Origin: Desulfovibrionaceae bacterium
GTDB taxonomy: Bacteria; Desulfobacterota; Desulfovibrionia; Desulfovibrionales; Desulfovibrionaceae
NCBI GenBank assembly: GCA_019421865.1
Contig: JAHZEL010000015.1
Span: 60,425-124,424 of the forward strand
Direction: 5' to 3'
Length of the DNA stretch: 64,000 nt
Numbering within the stretch: position 1 is the first letter of the stretch; every line of letters starts with the position of its first letter. The notes beneath the pieces are model-generated. The model had not been told where the DNA came from. It saw only the letters and a list, made by a program, of their open reading frames with translations, and ran no database searches. This document shows positions 29,689 to 37,756 of this stretch, one piece after another. The position numbers were made by a program, and so were the translations under genes.

Positions 29689-30916
29689 AGTGAAGGCCGC
29701 CATTCCCCAGCCGGGCAACGGTCAGGTAATGGAGCACGCCGCTCTTGTTCTTCATGATGACCGCATCATCGACCTTCTCTCGTGGGAAGAGGCCGAAGCG
29801 GCCTATCCCGACGCCGCCGTGGACTTCCGCCCCGAAGCCTGGGCCGTGCCCGGATTCATCGACGCTCACGTCCATCTGAGCTTCAGCTGCCGGAATGATC
29901 CCTATCTCGACATGCTGGAAGAAATGAACAGCGAACCGCTCATGATGCTGCGCCTCGTGCGCAACGCCCAGGCCTCCATTCTGGCGGGCGTCACCACCGT
30001 GCGCGACTGCGGCGCCGCCACCGACGGCATCTTTCAGCTGCGCGACGCCATCCGCAAAGGCACCATGCGCGGCAGCAGCATCGTGGCCAGCGGCAGACCC
30101 TTCACCGTCACGGGCGGCCACTGCTGGTATCTGAACAGAGAGGTGGAAGGCGAAGAAAACGTGCGCAGAGAAGCCCGTCAGACCATCAAGGACGGCGCCG
30201 ACTTCCTGAAAATGATGATCTCCGGCGGCAACATGACGCCGAACTCCGGTTCCGGCGTGCTTCAGTACAATCAGGCCGAAGTGAACGCCTTTGCCTCGGA
30301 GGCCCGCATGCGCGGCAAGATGACCTCCGTACACGTGCACAGCACCGACTCCATCCGCATTGCCGTCAAGGCCGGCGTGTCCACGGTGGAACACTGCAGC
30401 TTCCGCGGTTCGGACGGCACCATCGACTATGACGCCGCCATCGTGGATGAAATGGCGAAGAAAGGCATCATTCTCTGCCCTGCCTTCAGCGCCTCCTACC
30501 GCACGCCCGTGACGAACTTCCCTGTGGAACAGCAGGAATTCTGGCGCGTCTTCCGCAAGGAACGCATGGACGTGACCGCCCGCATCATCAATCAGGGCGT
30601 ACGCTTCGCCCTCGGTACGGACGCAGGCTGCCATCTCACCGAGTTCAGCGACTATGCCCTCTGCTTCGGCATTCTCAAGGAATATCTCGACATGTCCAAC
30701 AGCGCCATTCTCGACTGCGCCACCGGCGTTGCCGCCGCATGCTGCGGTCTGGAAAAGGAAATCGGCAGCCTTGAGCGCGGCAAGCGTGCCGACATCACGC
30801 TTCTCGGCGGCAATCCGCTGGACGACCTTGCCTTCGGAAGCGACGTCCGGGCCGTGTATCAGTACGGACGCCTCGTCGTCGACGACGGCAAGGTCACGCC
30901 CGTCGTTGCCGGGTAA
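29672..30916 (+). CDS. Amidohydrolase-superfamily enzyme (imidazolonepropionase/prolidase-like)
   Basis: The 414-residue protein shows the metal-dependent amidohydrolase set: FIDAHVHLSF (HxH), a Lys in DFLKMMISGG, His in VHVHS and EHCSF, and Asp in GTDAG. The C-terminal sheet segment (GSLERGKRADITLLGGNPLDD) completes the family pattern. It should hydrolyse an amide or cyclic amide. I chose the ATG at 29672 with CGAGG upstream; it overlaps the VOC gene by 17 bases. It is probably the step that releases an amine or acid from the imported compound, which is inference. Confidence 0.88.
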   Translation: MKTIVKVKAAIPQPGNGQVMEHAALVLHDDRIIDLLSWEEAEAAYPDAAVDFRPEAWAVPGFIDAHVHLSFSCRNDPYLDMLEEMNSEPLMMLRLVRNAQASILAGVTTVRDCGAATDGIFQLRDAIRKGTMRGSSIVASGRPFTVTGGHCWYLNREVEGEENVRREARQTIKDGADFLKMMISGGNMTPNSGSGVLQYNQAEVNAFASEARMRGKMTSVHVHSTDSIRIAVKAGVSTVEHCSFRGSDGTIDYDAAIVDEMAKKGIILCPAFSASYRTPVTNFPVEQQEFWRVFRKERMDVTARIINQGVRFALGTDAGCHLTEFSDYALCFGILKEYLDMSNSAILDCATGVAAACCGLEKEIGSLERGKRADITLLGGNPLDDLAFGSDVRAVYQYGRLVVDDGKVTPVVAG

Positions 30917-30988
30917 GCCGGGTGCTGCCGGATCTAGTCCTCTCCGGCAGCCCCTTTTTCGTTTTTCCGATCACGGGAGAAGATTTCC

Positions 30989-32173
30989 ATGCTTTTCGAC
31001 AGGACACAGTTCAATCTCGACATTCCGGCCATCGCCCGCTTCGACTTTCTGAATACGGCGGATCAGGGCCCCAAGCTGGCCTGCGTGCACTACGCCGTGC
31101 AGGAACTGGAAAACGACGTTTTCTACAACAGCCCCAGCCGCGCCGACGTGTATGACAGGCTTCATGCCGCCACCGAAGAGTCCCGCCGCCGTCTCGCGGC
31201 GTTCTTCCACACGCCGGTGGCGCAGACCGCCTTTGTCCGCGGCATTGCCGACGGTCTCAATCTGCTTCTGCCCCATTTCGCCCTCGGCCCCGGCGACGAG
31301 GTCGTCACCACCGACCAGGAAAATCCCGCCGTACTGCTTCCTCTGCTCGAAGGAGCGCGTCGTCTGGGATACACCGTGCGCTACGTGAAGGTGGGCAAAA
31401 CCATGCAGGAAGCGCTGGACAACATGGAACAGACCTGCAACGAGCACACCCGCCTTGCCGTCATGAGCCATGTGAGTCACATCGCCGGCTTCTGCCAGCC
31501 CGTCAGGGAAATCTCCGAAATCGTGCACAGGCACGGCGGATGCATCATCTGGGACGGCGCCCAGTCGGCCGGACAGATTCCGGTGGACTTTCCCGCCCTC
31601 GGCTGCGACGTCTACATCGCCGCAGGCTACAAGTGGATGCTCGGCCTGCACGGCACCGCCGTCATGCTGCTCGATGAGGAATTTCTGCACAGCGTCCGCC
31701 CCCAGGCCATAGGCGTGGGCTCAGAAACCGCCTTCAGCTACACCGACTATTCCTACGACATCAGAAGCGACGCCAGGAAGTTCGAATACGGTTCCCGCCA
31801 GCTTCCGCCCTTTGCCGCGCTCGGCAACGCCGCCACCTATCTTAGCCTGCTCGGTGTGGAAAACATCATGAAGCGCAACCGTGCGCTTCAGGCCTCGCTC
31901 ATGGAGAAACTGGCCGAACTGCCCGAAATCGTGCGCCTCTCCCCCGAAGAGGAGCAGGTTTCCTCCGGCATCGTGGGCTTCACCTTCCCCGGGCTCGACG
32001 CCGACGATCTGGTGAAGTTCGCCTGGCAGCGCAACATCCTCATCAAAACCCGCAACCTCGCCGCCGGCATGCCGAGCCGCAAGAGCATCCGCGTATCCCT
32101 GCACTTCTTCAACACCGAAGACGAGATTCTGCGCCTCATGGACTGCCTGCGCGCCTACAGGGGGATCGCCTGA
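30989..32173 (+). CDS. Class V PLP-dependent aminotransferase/lyase
   Basis: The 394-residue protein has the NifS/class V fold. Cofactor residues are IWDGAQSAGQIPVD (Asp and Gln that hold PLP) and the Schiff-base Lys in AAGYKWMLGLHG. RVSLHFFNTEDEI near the end carries the substrate-carboxylate Arg. There is no cysteine-desulfurase loop with the active Cys, so amino transfer, deamination or elimination is more likely than sulfur release. Its stop overlaps the kinase start (TGATG). Its reaction probably yields the 2-keto acid used by the next two enzymes. Confidence 0.87.
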   Translation: MLFDRTQFNLDIPAIARFDFLNTADQGPKLACVHYAVQELENDVFYNSPSRADVYDRLHAATEESRRRLAAFFHTPVAQTAFVRGIADGLNLLLPHFALGPGDEVVTTDQENPAVLLPLLEGARRLGYTVRYVKVGKTMQEALDNMEQTCNEHTRLAVMSHVSHIAGFCQPVREISEIVHRHGGCIIWDGAQSAGQIPVDFPALGCDVYIAAGYKWMLGLHGTAVMLLDEEFLHSVRPQAIGVGSETAFSYTDYSYDIRSDARKFEYGSRQLPPFAALGNAATYLSLLGVENIMKRNRALQASLMEKLAELPEIVRLSPEEEQVSSGIVGFTFPGLDADDLVKFAWQRNILIKTRNLAAGMPSRKSIRVSLHFFNTEDEILRLMDCLRAYRGIA

Positions 32174-33138
32174 TGTCCCGCCGTCCCCGCATCGCCGTCA
32201 CGGGCGAATGCATGGTCGAGCTTCTGCCCGTGAACGGCCCGGAAAAAGGACTCTTCCGACAGAGCTTCAGCGGCGACACCCTCAACACCGCCGTGTACCT
32301 TTCACGGCTGGGCGGACTGGACGTCTCCTACCTGTCCGCCGCAGGAACCGATCCGCTGAGCGACGCCATGCTCGACTTCTGGGCCGGGGAAGGCATCGAC
32401 GCCTCCCTCACCCGGAGACTGCCCGATGCCGTTCCCGGCCTGTACATGATACAGCTCGACGAGCGCGGGGAGCGCTCCTTCCAGTACTGGCGTTCCGCCT
32501 CCGCCGCCCGCTCATGCTATTCGGGCGAGGGGGCGGACGCCCTTCTCGAAAAGCTCGCCTCGTTCGACGTCATCTATCTGAGCGGCATCAGTCTGGCCGT
32601 CTTTCTGGAAGACGGCAGAGAGCGCCTTCTGCGACGGCTGGAGGAACTGGCCGGAAGCGTATCCGTATGCTTCGACGCCAATTTCCGGCCGCGCCTGTGG
32701 GGCTCAGACCGCAGCATCGCGCTTTCCCGGGCCGAAGCCTGGTATCGTCGCATGCTTCCGCTCTGCTCCATGATCTTTCTTTCCCCGGAAGAGGCGGAAG
32801 CCTTCGGCGTGAAGGCCTCCAGCCCGGAGGACGCGGCGGCCATGCTCGTCCGCGCCGTAAGGCCGGGCGCGGAAATCGTCATGAAGGACGGCCCCAACCC
32901 ATGTCTTGTATGGGACGGAAGGATCATGCGTCGCGTTACGCCCCGGCCTGCGGAAAAAGTCGTCGACACCACGGCCGCAGGAGACTCCTTTGCCGCGGCC
33001 TATGTGCACGCCCGCCTGCACGGTCTGAGACCGGAGGAATCCGTCGCCAGAGGTCATGTTCTCGCGGCGGCCGTCATAGGCGAACCGGGCGCCGTCATCC
33101 CTGCCAACCGTATGCCTGCGGAGCTGCTCCATGAGTGA
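32173..33138 (+). CDS. kdgK: PfkB-family sugar kinase, probable 2-keto-3-deoxygluconate kinase
   Basis: The 321-residue kinase starts with the KdgK-like IAVTGECMVELLPV. It contains SGDTLNTAVYLSRLG, FQYWRSASAAR (a segment shared with KDG kinases), DANFRPRLW, and the anion-hole/catalytic motif DTTAAGDSFAAAY (catalytic Asp). It should phosphorylate 2-keto-3-deoxygluconate or a close analogue at O6. It overlaps the aminotransferase stop by one base and the aldolase start by eight. Confidence 0.87.
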   Translation: MSRRPRIAVTGECMVELLPVNGPEKGLFRQSFSGDTLNTAVYLSRLGGLDVSYLSAAGTDPLSDAMLDFWAGEGIDASLTRRLPDAVPGLYMIQLDERGERSFQYWRSASAARSCYSGEGADALLEKLASFDVIYLSGISLAVFLEDGRERLLRRLEELAGSVSVCFDANFRPRLWGSDRSIALSRAEAWYRRMLPLCSMIFLSPEEAEAFGVKASSPEDAAAMLVRAVRPGAEIVMKDGPNPCLVWDGRIMRRVTPRPAEKVVDTTAAGDSFAAAYVHARLHGLRPEESVARGHVLAAAVIGEPGAVIPANRMPAELLHE

Positions 33139-33751
33139 ATTCCAGGATCTGTGCCGGGCGCAGCGCGTCATTCCCGTGCTCGCGCTCGAAGACAACGAAA
33201 CATCCCTTCAGATCTGCCGCGCCCTGGTGAAGGGCGGACTGCGTCTTCTTGAAATCACCCTTCGCACGCCCTCGGCCTGGGCCGTGGCGGAACGGGTGAA
33301 AAACGAAGTGCCCGGCAGCCTTGTGGGCATAGGCACCGTGCTTTCCGCCTCCGACATGGAAAAGGCCGCTGCTCTCGGATTCCGCTTTGCGGTCAGCCCG
33401 GGCATGACGCCGTCGCTTCTGGCCTGCCGGAAGGAAACCGGCATCGACTATCTGCCCGGCGTCGCCACGGCGTCCGAGGTCATGACTGCCCGGGAAAACG
33501 GTCTCACCTTTCTCAAATTCTTTCCGGCCGAGCAGAACGGCGGAGCTGCTCGTCTGAAAGCCTATGCCTCCCCGTTCGCCGGCGTGACCTTCTGCCCCAC
33601 GGGCGGCATCAATGCTCAGAACGTGCGCTCCTATCTTACGCTGCCCAATGTATGCTGCGTCGGAGGAACCTGGGTCATCAGCAAGGAAGATGTTGCCGCC
33701 GGACGCTGGGATGCCATAGCGGCACAGGCGGAGCTCTGTCGAACGTTGTAG
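33131..33751 (+). CDS. eda: KDPG/KHG aldolase
   Basis: The 206-residue aldolase carries the class I motifs LEITLRTPSAW (catalytic Glu), VGIGTVLS, FAVSPGMTP, FLKFFPAEQNGG (Schiff-base Lys) and FCPTGGI. It cleaves 2-keto-3-deoxy-6-phosphogluconate to pyruvate and glyceraldehyde 3-phosphate. It is the last gene of the operon; a strong hairpin follows. With KdgK it fixes the lower half of the pathway as an Entner-Doudoroff-type exit. Confidence 0.93.
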   Translation: MSEFQDLCRAQRVIPVLALEDNETSLQICRALVKGGLRLLEITLRTPSAWAVAERVKNEVPGSLVGIGTVLSASDMEKAAALGFRFAVSPGMTPSLLACRKETGIDYLPGVATASEVMTARENGLTFLKFFPAEQNGGAARLKAYASPFAGVTFCPTGGINAQNVRSYLTLPNVCCVGGTWVISKEDVAAGRWDAIAAQAELCRTL

Positions 33752-33836
33752 CCTGTACCCCTCTCACAACTGACATTCCCCAGGCTTCATAAAAAACAGC
33801 GCTTTCTCTTTCTGCCGATTATTTTCGCTCTATCTT

Positions 33837-33870
33837 GCAGGAAGGACGATATGTCGTCCTTCCTGCTTCT
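33837..33870 (+). terminator. Terminator of the catabolic operon
   Basis: GCAGGAAGGACGA pairs with TCGTCCTTCCTGC around a four-base loop, followed by a T-rich tail. Confidence 0.88.
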
Positions 33871-34335
33871 TTTAATCCAAGCAACGACTAAAATACCTGT
33901 ATATGCTCGATAAAATAAACAATCACGGAAATTATCCGCAATATTTCATAAAACATAGCCATCATGCTGCTGATATGAACTATCGCAAACTCCATAATAA
34001 TGAATTTTCCACAAATATATAATTACCTGTTTTATATTTTAACATACTCTTCTTCTCGATATATATCTTTACCTGCAGGCGATTTTGTCTCGACATCGGA
34101 GACTGGGGTAAAACACAAGCCAACTCGTACACTTGTGGCGTTTTTATTCCCCGCAGCGTTCATGCGGAAATTACATAAAATTTTTCCCTGTTTTGAGAAA
34201 AAAAGAACTACACGGTAAAGTGCTCGCTTTTCCCCAAAAAAACCTTGCGTTGCTTGTGGTTTTATCATTATCTTAGTACCGTAAAATTTGTACCTGTTCT
34301 TTCCGTTTTTTATAACCCTTCGGGGAGGGGATGTC
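33871..34335 (+). promoter_or_regulatory. AT-rich regulatory region before the lactate cluster
   Basis: I find no gene in these ~465 bases. The best promoter pair is TTGAGA (34193-34198), a 17-base spacer and TAAAGT (34216-34221), giving a 5' untranslated region of about 110 bases. Desulfovibrio lactate genes can be sigma54-controlled, but I cannot see a convincing TGGCAC-N5-TTGCA pair. Confidence 0.4.
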
Positions 34336-35721
34336 ATGATCAGTCCGAATTTAATCAAAGACCTGAGTGCTCTGCTTGGTGCCGAAAACGTGTTCACCAG
34401 CGAAGCCGACCGGCAGTGCTACTCCTACGACAGCGCCGTGCTGCCCCCCAAGGTACCGGCGCTGGTTCTGCGTCCTACCCAGACGGAACAGATCGGTGAA
34501 ATCATCCGCCTCTGCTACGAGGCCGGACTTGCCATCACCGTGCGGGGCGCCGGTTCCAACCTTTCCGGCGGAACCGTGCCGGACACCGTGGACAGCGCCG
34601 TCATTCTGACCAACAGCCTGCAGAAGATTCTCGAAATCAACAGCGAAGACCTGTACGCCGTGGTGCAGCCCGGCGTGGTCACCGCCCAGTTCGCCGCCGC
34701 CGTGGAGGCCAAGGGCCTCTTCTATCCGCCCGATCCCGGTTCCATGTCCGTCTCCACGCTGGCCGGCAACATTGCCGAAAACGCCGGCGGTCTGCGCGGC
34801 CTGAAGTACGGCGTGACCAAGGACTACGTCATGGGGCTGGAATTCTACGACTATGAAGGCAACCTGGTGAAGACTGGCTCCCGCACCGTAAAGTGCGTGA
34901 CCGGCTTCAACCTCGCCGGTCTCATGGTCGGTTCCGAAGGCACGATGGGCGTCATCAGCAAGGCCATCCTCAAGCTGGTTCCCCCGCCCCGCGCCTCCCG
35001 CGCCATCACCGCCGAATTTGCCGACGTGCAGGATGCCGCCGACGCCGTAGCCGCCATGATCGCCGCCCATGTCGTGCCCTGCACGCTGGAACTTCTCGAT
35101 CAGGCCACCCTCAAGTACGTGGAAGCCGACCAGAAGATCGGCCTGCCCGTGGAAGCCGCCGCCATGCTGCTCATCGAAGTGGACGGCCATCCCGGCCAGG
35201 TGGCCGATGAAGCCGCCATCGTGGAAGAAGTGCTCAAGAAGTGCAACGCCACCGGCATTCACATTCCCAAGGACGCCGAAGAAAAGAACAAGCTCTGGGC
35301 CGCCCGCCGCAACGCGCTGCCCGCGCTTGCCCGCGCCCGTCCCACCTGCGTACTGGAAGACGCCACCGTGCCCCGCTCCCAGATTCCTGCCATGATCAGG
35401 AACCTCAACGAGATCGCGGCCAAGTACAAGCTCGACATGGGTACCTTCGGTCATGCCGGCGACGGCAACCTGCATCCCACCATCCTGTGCGACAAGCGCG
35501 ACAAGGAAGAATTCGCCCGCGTGGAAGCCGCCGTGGATGAAATCTTCGACGTGGCGCTCAAGCTCGGCGGCACGCTTTCCGGCGAGCACGGCATCGGTAC
35601 CGCCAAGGCCAAATGGATGGAAAAGGAAACCAGCAAGGGCACCATTCTCTTCTCCCAGCGCATGCGCCGGGCCATTGATCCCAAGGGCCTCTTCAACGCC
35701 TGCAAGATCACGGGGATATAA
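34336..35721 (+). CDS. FAD-linked D-lactate/glycolate dehydrogenase subunit (GlcD-like)
   Basis: The 461-residue flavoprotein has the VAO-type FAD domain (TVRGAGSNLSGGTVP, GSMSVSTLAGNIAENAGGLRG in two parts, VGSEGTMGVI). Its C-terminal oxidase domain includes FGHAGDGNLHPTI and SGEHGIGTAK. It oxidises D-lactate or glycolate and passes electrons to the Fe-S partner encoded next. GGGAGGGG precedes the ATG at 34336. The layout matches the organic-acid oxidation cluster of Desulfovibrio, where pta and ackA may lie between these genes; here they are absent. Confidence 0.92.
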   Translation: MISPNLIKDLSALLGAENVFTSEADRQCYSYDSAVLPPKVPALVLRPTQTEQIGEIIRLCYEAGLAITVRGAGSNLSGGTVPDTVDSAVILTNSLQKILEINSEDLYAVVQPGVVTAQFAAAVEAKGLFYPPDPGSMSVSTLAGNIAENAGGLRGLKYGVTKDYVMGLEFYDYEGNLVKTGSRTVKCVTGFNLAGLMVGSEGTMGVISKAILKLVPPPRASRAITAEFADVQDAADAVAAMIAAHVVPCTLELLDQATLKYVEADQKIGLPVEAAAMLLIEVDGHPGQVADEAAIVEEVLKKCNATGIHIPKDAEEKNKLWAARRNALPALARARPTCVLEDATVPRSQIPAMIRNLNEIAAKYKLDMGTFGHAGDGNLHPTILCDKRDKEEFARVEAAVDEIFDVALKLGGTLSGEHGIGTAKAKWMEKETSKGTILFSQRMRRAIDPKGLFNACKITGI

Positions 35722-35723
35722 CC

Positions 35724-37034
35724 ATGAGCGACATTTCCCGTCTTGCAAGAATACTGATGAAGCTGGACGACAGACTGGCCGACTGCATGCGCTGCGGTCT
35801 GTGCCAGGCGGTCTGCCCGGTATTCGGCGTCACCCATAAGGAAGCCGACGTAAGCCGCGGCAAGCTCGCACTGCTCGACAATCTTGCCCACAAGATGATC
35901 GAGGATGCCGACGCCGTGGAAGAAAAGCTGAACCGCTGCCTGCTGTGCGGTTCCTGCCAGGCGAACTGCCCGTCCGGCGTCTCCATTCTGGAAATCTTCA
36001 TGGAAGCCCGCCAGGCGCTGGCGGAATATCGCGGCCTCAATCCCATCAAGAAGCTGGTGTTCCGCGAACTGCTCGCCCATCCGCAGCTGTTCAGCGCCAT
36101 GATGCGCACCGCCGCCCCCTTCCAGGGACTGGTCATGCGCAAGCAGGGAGCCAAAACCTACGACATGCCGCTTCTGAGCAAGCTCGTAGGCTCCCGCCAC
36201 ATCGCCAAGCTTCCGTCCAAGTCTCTCCATGCCAAGTACGGCGACCTGCACACCGAAAGCCGCATCGGCATCAAGGTGCTGTTCTTTGCCGGCTGCATGG
36301 CCGACAAGTATTATACCCAGCTCGGCGAGGCCTGCCTCAAGGTGCTCAAGCATCACGGCGTGGGCGTGGTCATGCCCTCGGACCTCACCTGCTGCGGCAT
36401 TCCCGCTCTGGCTTCCGGCGACCGCAAGGGCTTCGTGCTGGAAACGCAGAAGAATCTCGACGTCATCGGCCGTGAACTCATCGGCGGCGGCATCGACTAC
36501 ATCCTCACGCCCTGCGGTTCCTGCACCGCCACGCTGAAGGAATGGTGGCCGCACTTTGCCGCGGAATTCTCGCCCGAGCATCAGAAGACCATCGCCTCAG
36601 TGGCCGAACGCGTCATGGACATCAACGCCTTCCTGATCGACGTGCTGCACGTGGATCAGATGGAACCCGGCGAACGTCATGCCGGCAAGGTCACCCGCGT
36701 GACCTTCCACGACTCCTGCCACCTCAAGAAGAGCGTCGGCGTGTCCGCGCAGCCCCGCAAGCTCATCCGCATGAACCCGGACTACGAGCTTGTGGAAATG
36801 GCGGAAGCCGATCGCTGCTGCGGCTGCGGCGGCAGCTTTACGCTGTTCCATTACGACCTGTCGAAAGAAATCGGACAGCGCAAGCGCGACAACATCGTGC
36901 GCACCGGAGCCGCGGCCGTGGTCACCGGCTGCCCGGCCTGCATGCTTCAGATCTCCGACATGCTCTCGCAGAACAAGGATGAGGTGCAGGTCAAGCATCC
37001 CGTGGAAATCTACGCGGAAACCCTGCCCGACTGA
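35724..37034 (+). CDS. Fe-S oxidoreductase partner (GlcF-like, CCG domains)
   Basis: The 436-residue protein begins with two 4Fe-4S sites (CMRCGLCQAVCP about residue 20, CLLCGSCQANCP about 73). Two cysteine-rich CCG domains follow (FFAGCMADKYYTQ with LTCCGIPAL, and FHDSCHLKK with CCGCGGSF). It accepts electrons from the FAD subunit and probably passes them to the quinone pool. It starts three bases after the upstream stop, so the pair is co-translated. Confidence 0.93.
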   Translation: MSDISRLARILMKLDDRLADCMRCGLCQAVCPVFGVTHKEADVSRGKLALLDNLAHKMIEDADAVEEKLNRCLLCGSCQANCPSGVSILEIFMEARQALAEYRGLNPIKKLVFRELLAHPQLFSAMMRTAAPFQGLVMRKQGAKTYDMPLLSKLVGSRHIAKLPSKSLHAKYGDLHTESRIGIKVLFFAGCMADKYYTQLGEACLKVLKHHGVGVVMPSDLTCCGIPALASGDRKGFVLETQKNLDVIGRELIGGGIDYILTPCGSCTATLKEWWPHFAAEFSPEHQKTIASVAERVMDINAFLIDVLHVDQMEPGERHAGKVTRVTFHDSCHLKKSVGVSAQPRKLIRMNPDYELVEMAEADRCCGCGGSFTLFHYDLSKEIGQRKRDNIVRTGAAAVVTGCPACMLQISDMLSQNKDEVQVKHPVEIYAETLPD

Positions 37035-37126
37035 CAGTGAAAGACATTAACGGAAAGAGCGCTTCTTCCGAAGCGTTCTTTCCGCCTTTACCGCACATTC
37101 TGGCGGAACAATGCCAAGGAGTAACA

Positions 37127-37753
37127 ATGACTCAGGATCAACTTGTTGAAGTGGTGAAAGCCAAGGCTGCCGCGGTTCCGGTCACTCTTTATGAGGCCGG
37201 AAGCTTTGCGGACGCCATGCAGTACGCCGTGGACGTGACCGAAAAGAAGCGCCACTGCGAAATGCTTCTGCCCAAGGAAGGCGAGCAGTACGGCCCGCTC
37301 AGCGAAAACGGCTTCCCCACCCTTCTTGACCGCTTCATCGCCGCCCCCGGGCTCTCCGATGAAGAATTCGCCGTTCTGGAAGAAAAGACGGCCGGAACCG
37401 ACATCACCCTGCTGCGTTCGGGCCTGCGCGATCATCTGGGCGGCTTCGACACCAGCATCACCTGGGCGGACGGTCTCGTGGCCGACACCGTGACGTGCGT
37501 GGTCAATTCCAACAGCGAAGAAGTGCGCCTCGGCACGATGGTGGCCGAAGTGTCCATCATGCTGGTTCGCAAGTCCACCCTGCTGAACAAGCTGGAAGAC
37601 GCCAACGACCTCATGCTCGACCTGCTCAACCGCGGCGGCGCCTCCTACACGGCCTTCATCACCGGTCCCAGCCGTACGGCTGATATCGAACGCGTGGGCG
37701 CCCTCGGCGTGCACGGCCCCCTCGAACTTCATATCGTGCTGCTGGAGGACTAA
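37127..37753 (+). CDS. lutC: LUD-domain lactate utilisation protein C
   Basis: The 208-residue LUD-domain protein includes GLVADTVTCVVNSNSEEVRLG-type residues and ends in TGPSRTADIERVGALGVHGP, a LutC hallmark that recurs in the family (quoted as its two conserved halves). LutC forms the L-lactate dehydrogenase complex with the protein encoded next. CAAGGAG precedes the ATG at 37127, which lies 92 bases after the GlcF-like gene; the longer frame covers untranslated DNA. Confidence 0.92.
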   Translation: MTQDQLVEVVKAKAAAVPVTLYEAGSFADAMQYAVDVTEKKRHCEMLLPKEGEQYGPLSENGFPTLLDRFIAAPGLSDEEFAVLEEKTAGTDITLLRSGLRDHLGGFDTSITWADGLVADTVTCVVNSNSEEVRLGTMVAEVSIMLVRKSTLLNKLEDANDLMLDLLNRGGASYTAFITGPSRTADIERVGALGVHGPLELHIVLLED

Positions 37754-37756
37754 GAC

